Source: CAYLPU01 sp964385635
Lineage (GTDB): Bacteria; Chloroflexota; Anaerolineae; B4-G1
NCBI GenBank assembly: GCA_964385635.1
Contig: CAYLPU010000007.1
Span: 1 to 64,000 of the forward strand
Direction: 5' to 3'
Length of the DNA: 64,000 nt
Positions 52,336 through 59,961 of this stretch are shown piece after piece. Below the pieces are notes generated by a model. It worked only from the letters and a program-made list of their open reading frames with translations. It searched no databases and had not been told where the DNA came from. Made by a program: the position numbers and the translations under genes. Each line of letters begins with the position of its first letter. The first letter of the stretch is position 1.

Positions 52336-52617
52336 TCAGTCATCCAGTTCGGCCTGGGCAGCGGCCACGTCGGCGGCTATTTCTTCTTCGCTGATGGCCG
52401 CATTTTGTTCCGCCATCCGGGTGACCAACTGGTCAAAGCGGGCCAGCACCTCTTGCTCTTGGAGCGCTTGAAAGCGGAGGAATTCCTCGTAAGGGATGAG
52501 GGCCGCCTCTGGCCTGCTGCCGCGCGTCAGGACGTAGGGAACGTTTTCCTTGGCCACCTGGTCAAAGACAGAACGGAAGCGGCGCTGTAGTTCGGTCACG
52601 CCAATGATTCTATGCAT
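52336..52617 (-). CDS. Phd/YefM-like antitoxin without a working toxin
   Basis: A 93-residue protein: MHRIIGVTELQRRFRSVFDQVAKENVPYVLTRGSRPEAALIPYEEFLRFQAL, a Phd/YefM-like antitoxin N-terminus, then an acidic helical C-terminus. AGGAGA lies 4 bases before the ATG, and a TATAAT -10 sits at 52663-52658. The partner VapC is truncated, so this antitoxin is orphaned. Confidence 0.75.
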   Translation of the reverse strand: MHRIIGVTELQRRFRSVFDQVAKENVPYVLTRGSRPEAALIPYEEFLRFQALQEQEVLARFDQLVTRMAEQNAAISEEEIAADVAAAQAELDD

Positions 52618-52698
52618 CGTTCTCCTAGCTGGTCGTGGAATGTGTATTCTGATGTATATTATACTACATATCAGGCCTCTGTACCATCCGCGTTGTGT

Positions 52699-52774
52699 GT
52701 CATTGCGAGCGAAGCGAAGCAATCCCCTTCACACATTTTGGAGATTGCTTCGTCGCTTCGCTCCTCGCAATGAC
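52699..52774. repeat. Palindromic repeat with GCGAAGCGAAGC arms
   Basis: Left arm GTCATTGCGAGCGAAGCGAA (52699 onward) and right arm ...TCGCTTCGCTCCTCGCAATGAC (to 52774) pair over about 25 bases with a short loop. The arm sequence CATTGCGAGCGAAGCGAAGC is widespread in many bacterial genomes as an interspersed palindrome. Confidence 0.8.
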
Positions 52775-52778
52775 GGGT

Positions 52779-53702
52779 TCATGATGGCGCTTTGCTCCGT
52801 GCCAGCAACTCTTTCAAGTCATAGTTCGAACTGGTCACGCCAAAGCCTGGCTCTTTCTCGAACGGCTTGCGGACGTAGCGCGGCGGGCGGGCCTTGCCGT
52901 CCTCCACCTCCACAATCGCCAGGATGTACTGCTCGGGGGAGTTGATTCCGGTCAGAACTTCGTTGCGGGTGACGGTCACCGTGTCGGCCCCGGCGCGGCG
53001 GCCTTTGACCTCGATGAAGCGGAGGCGGCTGGTGCGCGGGTCGAGGCTCTCAATGTCGTAGCCCAGGTTGTCTTTGCTCACGTCGCGGGGGTGATTGTTC
53101 AGCGCGGTCTCGGCCTGCATCACGGCTTGCATGGCGATGGTCTCGGTGATGCGGGTGTCTAGCAGTTCCGGCAGAGTCCGCTCGCCAAGTAAGAGACCGG
53201 CCGGGACGACGATAGCCCCGCCGAAAACGACCGGCGGCGTGGCCGAGATCTGCCGTTCCAGTGCCAGTTCCTCAGTGCGGCGATCCAAGCGGGCGGCCAG
53301 TTCGTCGGCCCGCTGCTGGGCTCTGGCGGCGTTGAGTCTCACGTTCACCTTGCCTGCTTTTTCCTGCTGGCGCAGTGCCGCGGCGCGCCTGTCCCAGTAG
53401 TTGATCTCTTTGGTCAACCGCTCGTGGACGGCAGCCCGCGTTTTGTCAATCAGTTCCTCGCGGCGCTCGCGCACACGGTCCAGGTGGCGCGGCACCAGGT
53501 TTTCGATGGCGTATTCCAGCACCCTGGTTTCCAGGTGATCGCCAGTCAGCCAGTCGGCCTCCAGTACCGGCGCTAATGTGGCCAGTTGTTCAGGGGTGGC
53601 CGGTTCGTAGTCCAGGTAGGGGGCGTAACCCCCTGCCCGGACGTTCCCTTCCTCGTTTATCTCGACGAAGTGCACCTCACGGCGGCGTAGCGTTCCATCT
53701 CC
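52779..53702 (-). pseudogene. 3' remnant of a helicase-associated DUF3883 gene
   Basis: The open frame reads GDGTLRRREVHFVEINEEGNVRAGGYAPYLDYEP..., a coiled middle (AALRQQEKAGKVNVRLNAARAQQRADELAARLD), and a C-terminal DUF3883-like nuclease-fold region (LGYDIESLDPRTSRLRFIEVKGRRAG). In full-length relatives an SNF2/DEAD helicase core of several hundred residues comes first. The frame runs back into the stop codon of the GTPase gene at 53703, so the 5' part was removed exactly there. A GTG at 53675 could still start a 298-residue product. Confidence 0.7.
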
Positions 53703-54707
53703 CTAAGTGCGCAGTTCCACCACGTCACCATCGTGAAGGACGTAGTCTCGCCGCACCATCTGCCCGTCGTATGCGGCACTGCCCCAGACTCGGGCCACTT
53801 TTAGTTTTTCGAGGAAATCCCGGTGGACCTTTCCTGCAAACTCCGCTACGGTACCCCCTTTCTTCAATACGAACGGTGCGCTGAGATCAGGCTCTTTCCC
53901 AGGGGCTTTGGAGTAAACGCGGACTATTTCCAGCCGCTCGAACACAACCTGCTTCAGGCGTTCGAGATTGCGACCGGTAGTCGCAGAGACAGGGAGCAAA
54001 GACCAGTCACCTTCGAGCAGTTCGCGAAAAATCTCAAAATCCTCATCTGTATTCTCGTCATCGTTCTTGTTGGCCAGCACCAATAGCGATATGAAGGTCA
54101 GACCTTCTTGTTCGGGGTAACAATCTTCCAGATGGCGGGGCGTGATACGGTGTTCTTGCAGCAAAACGATCGTGTCCTCGAGCTGCTGAAATGGATCTGC
54201 CCGCAGATCCACAACTAACAGGATCAGGTCCGACCTCCGAATCAGATCCAGCAATTCCGGCTCCATAAAACCCCTGTCCAATGACGGTGTATCCACCAAC
54301 TGGATCTGGATGCCTTCCATTGGCATCATTCCAGGGGCGGGCTTCCAGGTAGTATAAGGAGAATCCGCCACTTCGGGGGTGGCGTTGGTCAGAGTTGCTA
54401 CCAGAGCGGATTTTCCCACATTGGCAGGACCGACGACCACCACTTGCCCTGCGCCCTCTTTGTCGATACGGAAGGCAGAACGTCGCTTGCTGGTGCCTTT
54501 TCGGGCCTGGGGTGCGGCTTTCAACTTGGAGAGTCGCCTGCGCAGATCAGCCCTTAGTTTGTCCGTGCCCTTGTGTTTGGGAATGGTGCCAAGCAGTTCC
54601 TGGAGACAGGCGATTTTCTCCGCAGTCGACGTGGCTGCACGATATCGCTTTTCTGCGTCAAAGTACTCTGGGGGAAGATTTGTCGGCACGGCTACCTGAT
54701 CCCTCAT
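53703..54707 (-). CDS. DRG-like GTPase with TGS domain
   Basis: A 334-residue protein. G1 is GPANVGKSALV, G3 is DTPSLD (usually DTPG), G4 is NKND; the C-terminus is a TGS domain (VYSKAPGKEPDLSAPFVLKKGGTVAEFAGKVHRDFLEKLKVARVWG). The layout matches the DRG/Obg family of ribosome-associated GTPases; the N-terminal region is a basic helical extension. The G3 Gly is Ser here. The start is ATG 54707. Promoter and a palindrome at 54775-54808. Confidence 0.82.
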   Translation of the reverse strand: MRDQVAVPTNLPPEYFDAEKRYRAATSTAEKIACLQELLGTIPKHKGTDKLRADLRRRLSKLKAAPQARKGTSKRRSAFRIDKEGAGQVVVVGPANVGKSALVATLTNATPEVADSPYTTWKPAPGMMPMEGIQIQLVDTPSLDRGFMEPELLDLIRRSDLILLVVDLRADPFQQLEDTIVLLQEHRITPRHLEDCYPEQEGLTFISLLVLANKNDDENTDEDFEIFRELLEGDWSLLPVSATTGRNLERLKQVVFERLEIVRVYSKAPGKEPDLSAPFVLKKGGTVAEFAGKVHRDFLEKLKVARVWGSAAYDGQMVRRDYVLHDGDVVELRT

Positions 54708-54774
54708 CCGGGTTGGGTGACTATACCACCTGGTCGGGCAAAGAGCCTTCGATTACGACAAGAGCCCTTGTTGT

Positions 54775-54808
54775 GAACTATTATAGTTCGTCTATCCTAC
54801 TCTGACAA
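54775..54808 (-). promoter_or_regulatory. Promoter with overlapping palindrome for the GTPase
   Basis: On the minus strand TTGTCA (54808-54803), a 17-base spacer, TATAAT (54785-54780). The -10 lies inside the perfect 15-base palindrome GAACTAT-T-ATAGTTC (54775-54789), a possible operator. Confidence 0.75.
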
Positions 54809-55015
54809 ACCGACAAACAAAAGGCCGCCGGTATACTTGATTTTCTTGGCGTCTCTGCGCCTCTGCGTTGAAAGGGTGACACACCCCCTTTGAACACATC
54901 TACCCCACGAAATCTGGAAGATCCTGGATTTCCCTCTTCTGGTCACCGATAGTATAATACGTGTATCTGTGGAGGGAGAGTAACACACGTCCAAATAAAC
55001 AAGGAGTATAGAGAC
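54809..55015. other. Divergent intergenic region
   Basis: No gene. A word repeat CTTGGCGTCTCTGCGCCTC with CTGCGTTG lies at about 54846-54871. A TATAAT at 54953-54958 is the likely -10 of the AAA operon, with no clear -35. Confidence 0.5.
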
Positions 55016-56308
55016 ATGGAACAACATAAATCAACCGCTCCGGTTTCAACCCCTTTCGTCCCCCGCGTGCCAACCTCGGTCAAAGAGACAGGGCTGGGAC
55101 TGGGATTCCTGACCGACCTGGCGATCAAGATCATGTATTTCGAAGGGAACCTATCAGGCTACGAACTGGCCGAACGTATGAAACTCCCCTACCCTGGCGT
55201 GGTAGACCAGGTGCTCGAATTCCTCAAGCGCGAGAAACTGTGCGAAGTGAAAGGAGCCAGCGGGTTCGCAGAGGCAGCCTACCAGTATGCCATCGCTGAG
55301 AAGGGGCGCGCAGTGGCCCGCGAGGCACTCGCCCGCAGCCAATACGCTGGCCCTGCGCCCGTCACGCTAGAGACCCACACTGACGCGGTAGGCCGCCAGC
55401 CTCTCGGTAAAGTCATTGTTCACCAACGTACGATGCGCCATGCCTTGGCCCACCTGGTTATCGGCGAGGACACCTTCGCCCAATTGGGCCCGGCAGTCAA
55501 CTCGGGTCGCTCCATCTTCCTCTTCGGCCATCCGGGCAACGGCAAGACTGTCATCGCTGAGAGCATCGGCAAGATGATCCTGGGCGACACAATGTATATC
55601 CCCTACGCGATGGAAACCGGAAGTCAGGTCATCAGAATCTTCGACAGCGTCAATCACACCCTGGCTGAGACCACGTCCGCTAGCAACCAGACCCACGACC
55701 CTCGTTGGGTACACATCCAACGACCCGTCATCAGCACCGGGGGAGAACTGACCCTGGAGACACTCGACCTGGTATACGACGAGAACAATAGATACTACGA
55801 GGCCCCTTTCCAGATGAAGGCGAACGGCGGCATGCTGTTGATTGATGACTTCGGCCGCCAGCAGGCCCGGCCCCGCGACTTGCTCAACCGCTGGATCGTA
55901 CCTCTCGAGAAGCGGGTGGACTACCTGACCCTCCACACCGGCCGCAAGATCGAGGTCCCGTTCGACGTATTGATCGTCTTTTCGACCAACCTGGCCCCCC
56001 GCGACCTGGTGGACGAAGCCTTCCTACGGCGCATCCGTCACAAAATCGAGATCAAAGACCCCACCTGGGACGAGTACCGCGAGATCTTCCGACGGATGTG
56101 TGCAGACAGGGGTGTGCCTTACGATGACCGGGGATTGGCCTATCTGATTCAGGAGCACTACCTCAAACTTAACCGTCCTCGGCGGGCCTGCCACCCCCGT
56201 GACATCGTGGACCAGTTGGTGGACATCGCCCGCTACCTGAACATGCAGGCTGTGCTGAGCAAAGACCTGATTGACCGCGCTTGCAACGCCTACTTCGTCG
56301 AGATCTAG
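55016..56308 (+). CDS. AAA+ ATPase with N-terminal winged helix
   Basis: A 430-residue protein. Residues about 20-110 look like a winged-helix/anti-toxin-like module (FLTDLAIKIMYFEGNLSGYELAERMKLPYPGVVDQVLEFLKREKLCEVKG). The AAA+ core has Walker A GHPGNGKT, Walker B MLLIDDFG, a sensor STNLAPRDLVDEAFLRRIRHKI and a C-terminal lid. Related proteins are common in Chloroflexota beside tad/pilus or signalling genes; neither is present here. AAGGAG lies 11 bases before the ATG. The GDPD gene follows after 1 base, so they form an operon. Confidence 0.8.
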   Translation: MEQHKSTAPVSTPFVPRVPTSVKETGLGLGFLTDLAIKIMYFEGNLSGYELAERMKLPYPGVVDQVLEFLKREKLCEVKGASGFAEAAYQYAIAEKGRAVAREALARSQYAGPAPVTLETHTDAVGRQPLGKVIVHQRTMRHALAHLVIGEDTFAQLGPAVNSGRSIFLFGHPGNGKTVIAESIGKMILGDTMYIPYAMETGSQVIRIFDSVNHTLAETTSASNQTHDPRWVHIQRPVISTGGELTLETLDLVYDENNRYYEAPFQMKANGGMLLIDDFGRQQARPRDLLNRWIVPLEKRVDYLTLHTGRKIEVPFDVLIVFSTNLAPRDLVDEAFLRRIRHKIEIKDPTWDEYREIFRRMCADRGVPYDDRGLAYLIQEHYLKLNRPRRACHPRDIVDQLVDIARYLNMQAVLSKDLIDRACNAYFVEI

Positions 56309-56309
56309 A

Positions 56310-57077
56310 ATGACAGACTGGGAAATTGGCCGAACACTTAACATCGCCCACCGCGGAGCCAGCCGTGTTGCGCCTCCCAACACACTGGCTGCCTTCGAGA
56401 AAGCCCTGGAATTGGGCGCTGACGGTGTGGAACTCGACGTCCAATTCTCAGCCGACGGCGTGCCAATCGTCATCCACGACTTCACCGTGGACGGTACCAC
56501 CGATGGTAGCGGTCGGGTGGCCGAGATGAGACTCGCACAACTCAAACAACTCGACGCTGGCTCCTGCTTTGATCCAGCCTTCGCCGGCGAGCGCATCCCT
56601 ACGCTGGAGGAAGTGCTGGAGGCAGTGGGGGAGCGGCTGCTCTTGGACATCGAACTGAAAGATTTCAGTCTGCGCGGCAGCGGGCTGGAGCAAGCGGTCG
56701 TCGCCCAGGTCGAGCAACACGGCCTGGAGAACCGTGTGCTCTTTTCTTCATTCAACCCCTTCTCCCTGCGGCGGGCCAAGAGGATCGCTCCCCACATCCC
56801 GGTGGGGCTACTCTACTCCCCTCGCCTGCCGCTGCCTCTGCGCCGGGCCTGGCTGGCCCCTCTTGTCTCCCACGAGGCCCGCCACCCCGAGCACACGATG
56901 GTGGACTCACGCTACATGGCCTGGGCGCGACGGCGCGGCTACCGTGTGAACACCTGGACGGTATACGATCCAGACGAGATGCACCGCCTTATCGGTCTGG
57001 GCGTGGATGGCATCATCACCCCCGTCCCCGACGTGTTGCGCAGCGTCCTCAAAACCGGGACAAACCGTAGTGCGTGA
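56310..57077 (+). CDS. Glycerophosphodiester phosphodiesterase
   Basis: A 255-residue TIM-barrel enzyme that releases glycerol-3-phosphate from glycerophosphodiesters. Seen: NIAHRGASRVAPPNTLAAF with HRGA, ELDVQFSADGVPIVIHDFTVDGTTDGSG carrying the metal ligands, LLDIELK, and a C-terminal MVDSRYMAWARRRGYRVNTWTV. No signal peptide, so cytoplasmic. It begins 1 base after the AAA gene and overlaps the next by one base (TGATG), giving tight translational coupling. Confidence 0.92.
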   Translation: MTDWEIGRTLNIAHRGASRVAPPNTLAAFEKALELGADGVELDVQFSADGVPIVIHDFTVDGTTDGSGRVAEMRLAQLKQLDAGSCFDPAFAGERIPTLEEVLEAVGERLLLDIELKDFSLRGSGLEQAVVAQVEQHGLENRVLFSSFNPFSLRRAKRIAPHIPVGLLYSPRLPLPLRRAWLAPLVSHEARHPEHTMVDSRYMAWARRRGYRVNTWTVYDPDEMHRLIGLGVDGIITPVPDVLRSVLKTGTNRSA

Positions 57078-58237
57078 TGCGTGAGACATACCGCCCACAA
57101 GGCCACTATCCCCGCCCGCTGCATCTGGCCCTTGTCTTCAGCGACCTGCTAGGACGCATCCCACCACTGATGCTCACACCCGCCTGGCTGGCGCTGGCAG
57201 CCGTCGCGTGTTGGCCCTGGGATGCTCTCCGCCTACCGATTGCCGCTCTGTCGCTGGCCTCCACTCTCGTTGACGGGGTGGGCCTGGCGCTCCTACCCCG
57301 GCTGGACCGGTCCTTCGGCCCCATCACCCCGCCGCTGTTGGCACTGGCCCTCGGCCACACGGCCACTGCCCTCGCGGTCGGCCTGCTACCGGCAGCCTGG
57401 CCTGGCCTGCTGCTGACCGCCGCACTGGACCTCAGTATCACCGCCGCTTTCCTCTACGCCACCTGGATCGAGCCCTTCCGCATCGGGGTCACGCGGGCCG
57501 AACTGCGCTCCCCCAAACTCGACGGCCACGCCCCGCTGCGGCTGCTCCACATCACCGATCTACACATCGAGCGCATCACCGCACGCGAGCAGAAGTTGCT
57601 CCGGCTGGTCGAGGAACTATCTCCCGACGCCATCCTCTTCACCGGCGACTACCTCAATCTATCGTTCATCCATGACACCCACGCCCAGGCCGAGGCACGC
57701 GACCTGCTGGCGCGTCTGTGTGAAAATGGTCGTGGCCCCGTCTACGCCATCACCGGCAGCCCCCCGGTAGATCTTCCCGAAGTCGTGCCGCACATCTTCG
57801 AGGGCCTACCTATCACCTGGCTGCTGGACGAGACTGACGAACTGCACATCAACGGCCACACTATACGGCTCGTCGGTCTACGCTGCACCCGCGAGCGCGA
57901 CCTGGATGTACCGCGCCTCCGCAACATACTGGACGGCAGTCCCAAACATAGATTCACCTTGCTGCTTTATCACTCCCCCGACCTGATGCCGGAAGCAACA
58001 GAACTCGGTGTAGACCTCTATCTATGCGGCCATACCCACGGCGGGCAGGTGCGCCTGCCTCTGCTCGGCGCGCTCATCACCAGTTCCGATTTCTGGAAGC
58101 GGTACGAGATGGGACGGTACGAGGAAGGCAACACGACGCTCTACGTGAGCCGTGGGTTGGGAATGGAGGGACTGGGCGCTCCGCGTGCCCGTTTCCTCGC
58201 CCCGCCTGAGGTCGTCCTGTGGAACTTGCGTTCCTGA
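57077..58237 (+). CDS. Membrane metallophosphoesterase lacking the GNHD motif
   Basis: A 386-residue protein with four N-terminal helices (residues 25-135) and a calcineurin-type phosphoesterase domain. The first metal motif is LLHITDLHIE (DxH), then ILFTGDYLN (GD), and the last is YLCGHTHGGQVRLP (GHxH). The normal third motif, GNHD/E, is replaced by AITGSPP, so the bridging Asn and catalytic His are missing. Activity may be reduced or altered. Overlaps the GDPD gene; GTG 57074 is an alternative start. Confidence 0.85.
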   Translation: MRETYRPQGHYPRPLHLALVFSDLLGRIPPLMLTPAWLALAAVACWPWDALRLPIAALSLASTLVDGVGLALLPRLDRSFGPITPPLLALALGHTATALAVGLLPAAWPGLLLTAALDLSITAAFLYATWIEPFRIGVTRAELRSPKLDGHAPLRLLHITDLHIERITAREQKLLRLVEELSPDAILFTGDYLNLSFIHDTHAQAEARDLLARLCENGRGPVYAITGSPPVDLPEVVPHIFEGLPITWLLDETDELHINGHTIRLVGLRCTRERDLDVPRLRNILDGSPKHRFTLLLYHSPDLMPEATELGVDLYLCGHTHGGQVRLPLLGALITSSDFWKRYEMGRYEEGNTTLYVSRGLGMEGLGAPRARFLAPPEVVLWNLRS

Positions 58238-58293
58238 GCGCCCCACGCCGGACTGTCATCCGGCGGGAGCATAGGTAACATCCACACATCTGC

Positions 58294-58321
58294 TTGCCCA
58301 GACTCGCCTATGTGCTATAAT
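58294..58321 (+). promoter_or_regulatory. Promoter of the phosphate transporter operon
   Basis: TTGCCC (58294-58299), 16-base spacer, TATAAT (58316-58321). The expected start of transcription is around 58328, so the message begins at or within a base or two of the ATG at 58329, and no ribosome site is visible. Confidence 0.7.
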
Positions 58322-58328
58322 CCAGTCT

Positions 58329-59315
58329 ATGTCACCGCTACTGATTATCTTCATCGCCACAGCCCTGGCGTTCGACTTCCTGAACGGTTTCCACGACAGT
58401 GCCAACATCGTCGCTACCATGATCGCATCGCGCGCCATGAGCCCACGTCGCGCACTGCTGCTCAGCGCAGTAGCACACTTCGCCGGCCCCTTTCTCTTCG
58501 GCGTCGCCGTCGCGACCACCATCGGCCACGAAGTGGTGCACCCCCACGCGAACACTATGACAGTCGTGCTGGCGGCACTCCTGGCGGCAATCGTCTGGAA
58601 TCTGATCACATGGTTCTTAGGCATCCCATCCAGTTCCTCCCATGCCCTCGTCGGCGGACTGGTCGGCGCGACCATCGTGGGCTATGGAGTAGATGCCATA
58701 CAACTGCGCGGGCTGATCAAAATCTTCGTTGCACTGCTGCTATCGCCACTGGTGAGCCTGCTCATCGGCTACGTTCTCATGAAACTGGTGCTTTTCCTGG
58801 CACGGGGGGCCTCGCCGCGCATCAACCGGTTCTTTAAGCAAGCACAGACCTTCACAGCGTTGGCGCTGGCGCTGGGCCACGGGGCAAACGACGCCCAGAA
58901 GACAATGGGCATCATCACGATGGGGCTGATGGGGGCCGGAGTTATGAGGCAGTTCCATGTGCCGGTGTGGGTAATCGCCGCCAGCGCCGGGGCGATCTCG
59001 CTGGGAACGGCTACGGGCGGCTGGCGCATCATTCGCACGCTGGGAGGAAAATTCTATAAGATCCGCCCGGTGCACGGCTTCACCACCCAAATAGCATCGG
59101 CCGTGGTCATCCTGGGGGCAGCGCTGCTGGGCGGTCCCGTCAGCACCACACAGGTGGTCAGTTCAGCCATCCTGGGCGTCGGATCGGCCGAACGGCTGAG
59201 CAAAGTGCGTTGGAGAGTCGCCGGCCAGATTCTCACCGCCTGGATGCTGACGATCCCGGCCTCAGGACTTCTGGCGGCGCTGGCCTACCTGGTCATACGG
59301 CACATTATGGTGTAG
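58329..59315 (+). CDS. PiT-family inorganic phosphate transporter
   Basis: A 328-residue transporter with about ten helices. The two family signature repeats are GFHDSANIVATMIASRAM and GHGANDAQKTMGIITMGL, as in low-affinity PiT (PitA-like) carriers that move neutral metal phosphate with protons. The ATG at 58329 is nearly leaderless. It is followed 9 bases later by a DUF47 gene, its usual partner, so the pair forms a phosphate uptake unit. Confidence 0.95.
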   Translation: MSPLLIIFIATALAFDFLNGFHDSANIVATMIASRAMSPRRALLLSAVAHFAGPFLFGVAVATTIGHEVVHPHANTMTVVLAALLAAIVWNLITWFLGIPSSSSHALVGGLVGATIVGYGVDAIQLRGLIKIFVALLLSPLVSLLIGYVLMKLVLFLARGASPRINRFFKQAQTFTALALALGHGANDAQKTMGIITMGLMGAGVMRQFHVPVWVIAASAGAISLGTATGGWRIIRTLGGKFYKIRPVHGFTTQIASAVVILGAALLGGPVSTTQVVSSAILGVGSAERLSKVRWRVAGQILTAWMLTIPASGLLAALAYLVIRHIMV

Positions 59316-59324
59316 GAGGAAAGT

Positions 59325-59954
59325 ATGGGTTGGTTAAGACGATTCTTCCGGACTCAACCAGACCGATTTATTCAGTTGTTGATCCAGCAGGCTGATTACA
59401 CCGTGCAGGGAATGGAGGCACTGCTTGAGTACCTCGATGAGCCAAGCGAGGCGCAGGCCAGCGTCGTGACTCAGCTAGAGAAAGATGCCGATGAGGTACG
59501 GCGTATCCTGATTGACGAACTGAACCGCACTTTCGTCACGCCGATTGACCGCGAGGATATCTTTGCTCTCTCACGTGCCATTGATGACATCATTGACTAT
59601 GGCTACACGACGGTAGGCGAAATGGTTATCCTCGAAGTGGAACCCAACAGTTATCTGCGACGCATGGCCTCCCTGCTATGCGACGCCGCGCGCGAAATCC
59701 TCCTGGGCGTGCAGCGACTGGAGGAGCACCCCGGCGTGGCCGAGGATCACGCTGTGCGGGCCAAAGCGCTCGAGAACCGCATAGAGGCGGTCTATCGAGA
59801 AGCCATCGCCGAACTGTTTCACAGGCCGCAGGATATAGGACACGTAGTGGAGATGCTCAAATTGCGCGAGATCTACCGCCACCTAAGCAACGCTGCCGAC
59901 CGGGGGGACGAGGCGGCCAACGTCCTCTCCGACATCGTGGTCAAGATGACCTGA
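59325..59954 (+). CDS. DUF47 PiT accessory protein
   Basis: A 209-residue helical protein of the DUF47 (PhoU-like) family: DADEVRRILIDELNRTFVTPIDREDIFALSRAIDDIIDYGYT, with the family's typical FVTPIDREDI core, and a C-terminal helix with REIYRHLSNAADRGDEAANVL. DUF47 proteins act with PiT transporters, probably controlling uptake. GGAGGAAAG lies just before the ATG. Cotranscribed with the transporter. Confidence 0.93.
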   Translation: MGWLRRFFRTQPDRFIQLLIQQADYTVQGMEALLEYLDEPSEAQASVVTQLEKDADEVRRILIDELNRTFVTPIDREDIFALSRAIDDIIDYGYTTVGEMVILEVEPNSYLRRMASLLCDAAREILLGVQRLEEHPGVAEDHAVRAKALENRIEAVYREAIAELFHRPQDIGHVVEMLKLREIYRHLSNAADRGDEAANVLSDIVVKMT

Positions 59955-59961
59955 GAGACCA

